In this document: positions 59,788 to 64,000 of the stretch, in pieces
How the letters are laid out: the number at the start of each line of letters is the position of its first letter
Numbering within the stretch: position 1 is the stretch's first letter
Assembly: GCA_021234155.1 (NCBI GenBank)
Contig: JAJEKV010000024.1
Coordinates: 12,934,913-12,998,912 of the forward strand
Length of the DNA: 64,000 bases
DNA from: Isoetes taiwanensis
Lineage: Eukaryota; Streptophyta; Lycopodiopsida; Isoetales; Isoetaceae
Reading direction: 5' to 3'
Notes under the pieces: generated by a model
Seen by the model: only the letters and a program-made list of their open reading frames with translations
What the model was told of the DNA's origin: nothing
Databases searched by the model: none
Translations under genes and position numbers: made by a program

Positions 59788-62700
59788 AGAGATGACTCTG
59801 GTAGGGATTTGATTTAGTGGATTCCTGGTGCTCAACAGTAAAGTGCTTTTATCAATTGTATATACAAGGCACTAAAATAACAAGAAACAGGACAATTCCA
59901 GTTTCATAACTGCTGTTTGGTGGAAATTCCTTGATTATTCTTTGTTTATTCGTTATAGGTAATTTTTGGGTTTGCGGGTACCGGTGACACCGCTTGCAAC
60001 ACTGCCATAACTTCCCCTGCAGCAGCCAGCAATGAGCAACAGAGCTCTGGCATAGCTCTGGTTTGCCATAGCAATGATTCAACATCTTCACAGCTCAGAG
60101 CTTCAGAACTTCGTCGCGTCAAATCATATGGGAGCTTCAGCGCTGCCATAATTCAGACCTTCGTCGATGGCAGAGATTCAGAGCGAGGCAAACAGAGGTT
60201 GAAGAGGGGATCTTGTTTTCGAATCTTGTTAGAACATGGCAAACAGGGGTATAATAGGGTAGCACAGGGGATCTTGTTGTAGGATCCAATTTGGAAGCTT
60301 GTTTTTTGAGGCCTTTTCCATAATCTGACTCCACAATCATCTAATATGGTAGGGATCCTTTCTAGAATCTTAAAATATTGCAATACAGCTTCTATTGCTC
60401 GTTTAAAGTATTTAATTTTTATTATTCTACCATTTCTAGTGAATCAACAAATGTTTTGTACGCTATCAAAGCATGCAAGATCGTCACATCCTAGTCGCGA
60501 GCTCTACAACTCTAAAATCGTAGAGCAAGAAAGCCATAAAGAGATAAAATTGTGTAGGTGTTAGAGAGAAGCTGGCTGGGTGCTAGAGAGAATGGCAAAA
60601 GCACTAAAGATGCTAGAGAGAAACTGGTTGCTTGATGTCAAAGTACAAACATCATGTGATGCTTCTTGCTGAGACGCGATCTTTCCCATTAGAGGCAAAA
60701 GCACTATCTTTGATGCAACATTAGTTTTTGCTAGTGTGGAACTAATACATGGATAGGCTAGAATTGCAGAAGTGTTGTAGGTTCAGTAGTGTTTTTATGG
60801 AAAATATCCTTATGTTTTGATGAATACCCCTGAGTTTTGTTTATTTCATAGGTTGCTTTTCTTCAGCATATCTTATAGGAATTTAGATATTGCCAAATGC
60901 CCTCAAGCTTTTTCTATCTCATGAAAAGCCCTCTGATGATGTTGTTTGATAACTAATCACGTTTTTCCGGAGAAAGCAATTTGCCTCACCGATCCTGGAG
61001 CACCAATTTGTCCCCATGATTTGCTCCACCAATTTAAAGGAGCCATTTGCCTCACCAATTTGGAGTAGCAATTTGCCTTGGTGATTTCGAGCACCAATTT
61101 GTCCTTCATTTCAATACGACGTACGTACACCCTTTCATGCTTTTACCTAAGACCCGTTTGTTGGTTTAAATGGATTGTAAGGGCATGGCATTTTGAAGAA
61201 TAGGGAGACAAGCCTTGTAGCAGTTGTGGCAAATCAGGTTTTCCTTTTTGCATTTGGATGCAATGAGATGATTGGTTCCAAAATTTCAATTTCGTCCTAT
61301 AGCACAGTTCATTATTGCTTTCTTAATTCCATATTAGATGCAAAGCACCTTTTTGTTGGAAAGCGGTGTCACAATTTCTTCTTTATTCTTCATGGGATTC
61401 GGTAAAAATGATGACTATTTGCAGGGGCAATAAGCAAAATCTCGTTGCTCTTGCACTGTTGTAAACAATAAATATATCAGACTTCCACGCACTTCCACAA
61501 TTGCATTGTGGAAATCCCTCTAGCAGGGCTGTGTGTTACTTCATCAGGTCCTGTCTATTGCAGTCCAGAGTTGTATTAGACTTGTATTCTATATACTTAT
61601 TCTTGTAATTCAAGTATTCCTGTAATTCAAGTGTATCTTATTATTCTTTATTGATGGAAGATGAGTAGTTGTTGAGTGTGTATCAAACTTATTGTTCTTC
61701 ATTTAATTCAAATGTATGTTATAAAGATGAGCTTCTTTTAGGACAATGAGAACACTTCATGCAAATCCTCTGTAATTGATTGTATCATTGACTTGGGACC
61801 ATGGCCCCAAAACTTAGGCTGACGTGGAAGATGAGGTTTGACTCCATGCTTTTTTTTGGACTACGTCCAAGGTTTGAGGATATGGTATATTCTCTAGACC
61901 AACGGTCCATTGGAACGAGTATAAGAATAGAATGAGTATAGGAAGGATAACCAGTGGAGGAAACCAGTCTTGAGAGACTCGCTTTTCCTCGGCCTGAAGA
62001 GGAAAACCCTTGGGCTGAGACCAAATAGGCAAGAAGATGATCCGACAAATACAAACACTCATTTATCGCGGCAGTTTTAGCTGCTGCGAACATTTTTTAG
62101 TTCAAACCTGTGCAGTTGGACCCTGTATTAATGTCCAACATTTGACAGTGCAAATTGTTAAAAAAAGAGAGTTAAATCAATCTATGGTTTAACGAGGGAG
62201 CTCAATCACTTTATGTCAAATGAAGAGGATGATTTTGAGAGATAACACACTTGAGAAATTTGTATTTATCAATGTTTATTAAGGGTGCAATGCTGGATTG
62301 ACGTTTGAATCGACTGCTTAGTAAAGAAAGTTCAATATTATTTTAGAGCCACATTGATTTCTAATATGGAACTTTCCACACAGAGATCCATTTGGTACAC
62401 CATTATTTTTGTTCTACTTAAAGATGGTAGCGTCAAGCCGACAAGCATCAGGATCAGGTATGCCCTCTTAGTCCTTTCCAATATCTTGTTGCAGTGGTAA
62501 TGGCAGATTTTTGCATCAGAAAAATTAATCTTATATTCTTCTCTTCAAAAAGATTTGTTCTTTTCCACATTTAATGTGTTTTTGCCATCAAAGCTATGAG
62601 CAAATACGAGCGCATTGCTAAAAATAAAGTCTTAAGGGTACAAACTGAGTGCCAGTATTCTTAAGACATTAGATCATCCTTTTCTGCCTACCTTGTATAG

Positions 62701-63346
62701 CCATTTTAAGACTAAGAATTATTCAATGTTATGGTCATGAAGTTTCGCTCTGGTGGAGTAGTAGGAAGGGAAGAAATCAGAGGATTGGACAGCCAATTTG
62801 GTCGAAGAAATGAAGAAAAGAAAATATGTTCAACTAAGAGTTGAAGTTTTTCGCATTAGAATAATATAGGCATATTAATCACTCACCAAGCAGCCATATA
62901 TTGTGAATACAAGAGTGGAATTTATTTTAAAATGATATCTAAACTATATAATTGCTATAGGCAAGATGCTTTAAGTATCATTCTTTATTCTCTTTCTATT
63001 TTGCTGCCACGTCCGCGTGTCTGTCCAGGGGAAAAAATCGAGAGGAAGAAAAGTTATTTAAATTTTGTGAGGGTGACACATATAGCTATCTGTGGATTTG
63101 TTATGCACTCCCTCGCCGCAAGCAAAACATGAGCATCAAGACAGGGCCGAATAAATGTGAGTTGAATCTTGCTGATAGCCTAATTCTGTGTGCTACAGAT
63201 AAAAAATTTGGAATGTATTCTAGATATTTGGAGGCTGCAACAAATATTTGTTGATTGTGCCTTGACCTTGTGAGCAATCAATCTCAGCCAAGGATGTCAA
63301 TGCTGCAATTGGCTCTGCATGTTGCTCTGTTGCGTTAGTTTGTTTT
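59788..63346. other. Right flank between the two gene relics
   Basis: 3.5 kb with no recognised gene. Degenerate 'caccaatttg' repetition lies at 60970-61110. 'aggggatcttgtt' occurs twice at 60206 and 60266. 'ttcttgtaattcaagt' and a near copy lie in tandem at 61600-61632. A 102-codon minus-strand ORF (61785-62093) has no recognisable domain. Confidence 0.5.
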
Positions 63347-64000
63347 TTATTTTATTTTTTGGTTGCTTGGACAAGAATTTTCCCCAGGTTTACAGGAACC
63401 TGTCATGCCTAAATTGGTCTGCATGCTAATCCGTTCAATAGAGGAGCAACTTGTTAGATCATTCACGAGAGGGATTTTGCAGAGAGCAGGCAAATCTTGG
63501 GCGACAAAAGGATGAGCAAACAACTGGGCAGTGGTCCATCGATCAGAAGGCTCTTTGCAGGGGCATTTTTTCAAAAATCCTGCCCTTCAACAGATAAAGA
63601 ACAGGGAATGACTTGGATTTCATCAGAACAGCCAATCTGGTCCACGAAAGGATTATCGATATAATCCCAAAGAGCTCTACCTATAAACATTTCGATTACT
63701 GTACAACCCACAGACCATATAATTATGTAAAGCAAAGCCTCTGTATTCCTGCTTGGCCACTTCTAACGCCATCCATAGAGGAGTGCCCTTCATTTCTGAA
63801 TCTGAGACATTCTCCAGATATGTTGCAGCCCCAAAATCTGCCAATTTAACCCCCGATAATCCAACCAGAACATTTTTCCCTTTTATATCCCCATGAATAA
63901 TCCCTCTTCTATGCAGGTATTCAATCCCCTGTAAAATCCCTCTCTTGAACGATATAACAAGCTACCTAAACTGGTTTTCATTTGCTGATGGGCCACAAAA
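63347..64000 (-). pseudogene. MAPKKK-like (MEKK-type) kinase pseudogene, runs off the right edge
   Basis: Catalytic-domain C-lobe on the minus strand, intronless. Readable: 'ILQGIEYLHRRGIIHGDIKG' followed by 'KNVLVG' (HRD loop as HGD), 'KLADFGAA' (DFG), 'GTPLWMALEVAK' (MEKK signature, with APE changed to ALE), then after a frameshift near 63725 'IWSVGCTVIEMFIGRALW', 'QIGCSDEI' and 'SLSVEGQDF', a further frameshift in a T-run near 63570, and 'KEPSDRWTTAQLFAHPF', the end of subdomain XI. Such kinases phosphorylate MAPKKs. The N-lobe lies beyond the window and a third break is likely near 63940. The absence of introns fits a retrocopy, although some plant MAPKKKs are naturally intronless. Confidence 0.85.

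Noticed and set aside
61785-62093. 102-codon minus-strand ORF as a host gene
   Set aside because: No domain, no codon pattern and an overlapping ORF of similar length in another frame.

Overview
The window is nuclear DNA of a land plant with a large, repeat-rich genome. The evidence is a plant-type chromovirus (Ty3/gypsy with a chromodomain), a LINE 3' tail, a hAT-like MITE, a plant-style MAPKKK relic and an AT-rich base composition. The species cannot be named from the sequence. No intact, expressible host gene was found; almost everything is repetitive or decayed.

Layout. 1-4610: AT-rich left flank with no recognisable gene. 4611-31417 and 31418-58433: two head-to-tail copies of one ~27 kb unit. 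58434-64000: right flank, holding a short tandem repeat, a molybdopterin-synthase large-subunit (MoaE/CNX6-like) fragment and, at the right edge, a MAPKKK-like pseudogene on the minus strand.

Within each 27 kb unit (unit 1 / unit 2), in order: a short lead sequence; a 5'-truncated LINE tail with a 16-bp target duplication (5560 / 32351); an 'A' block (from about 6190 / 33000) carrying an 832-bp hAT-like MITE; a minus-strand chromovirus with its 3' LTR at 9074 / 35844; a second, truncated A block (A') starting at 18765 / 45573; a solo LTR of the same family with a perfect ccaac target duplication (20168 / 46979); a 'B' block ending in a CATGTTGG-rich satellite; a third A block (A'') split by a poly(A)-tailed retroposon encoding a DUF4283-like protein; and a second B block with an extra ~1.7 kb insertion and more satellite.

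The retrotransposon, read 5'->3' on the minus strand, carries an acidic/proline-rich ORF ending in a histone H3-like histone-fold domain, a leader with an internal duplication, a 507-codon ORF of unknown function, gag, protease, RT, RNase H, a doubly deleted integrase, a chromodomain, a polypurine tract and the 3' LTR. The H3-like domain and the 507-codon ORF upstream of gag are the most interesting content.

Caution on sequence quality: differences between the 27 kb copies cluster in patches and fall strongly on CTG/CAG and CCG/CGG sites, while other stretches are identical. This looks like unpolished long-read basecalling error at methylated plant CHG sites. Many frameshifts reported here may therefore be artefacts, and the tandem duplication itself needs read-level confirmation.
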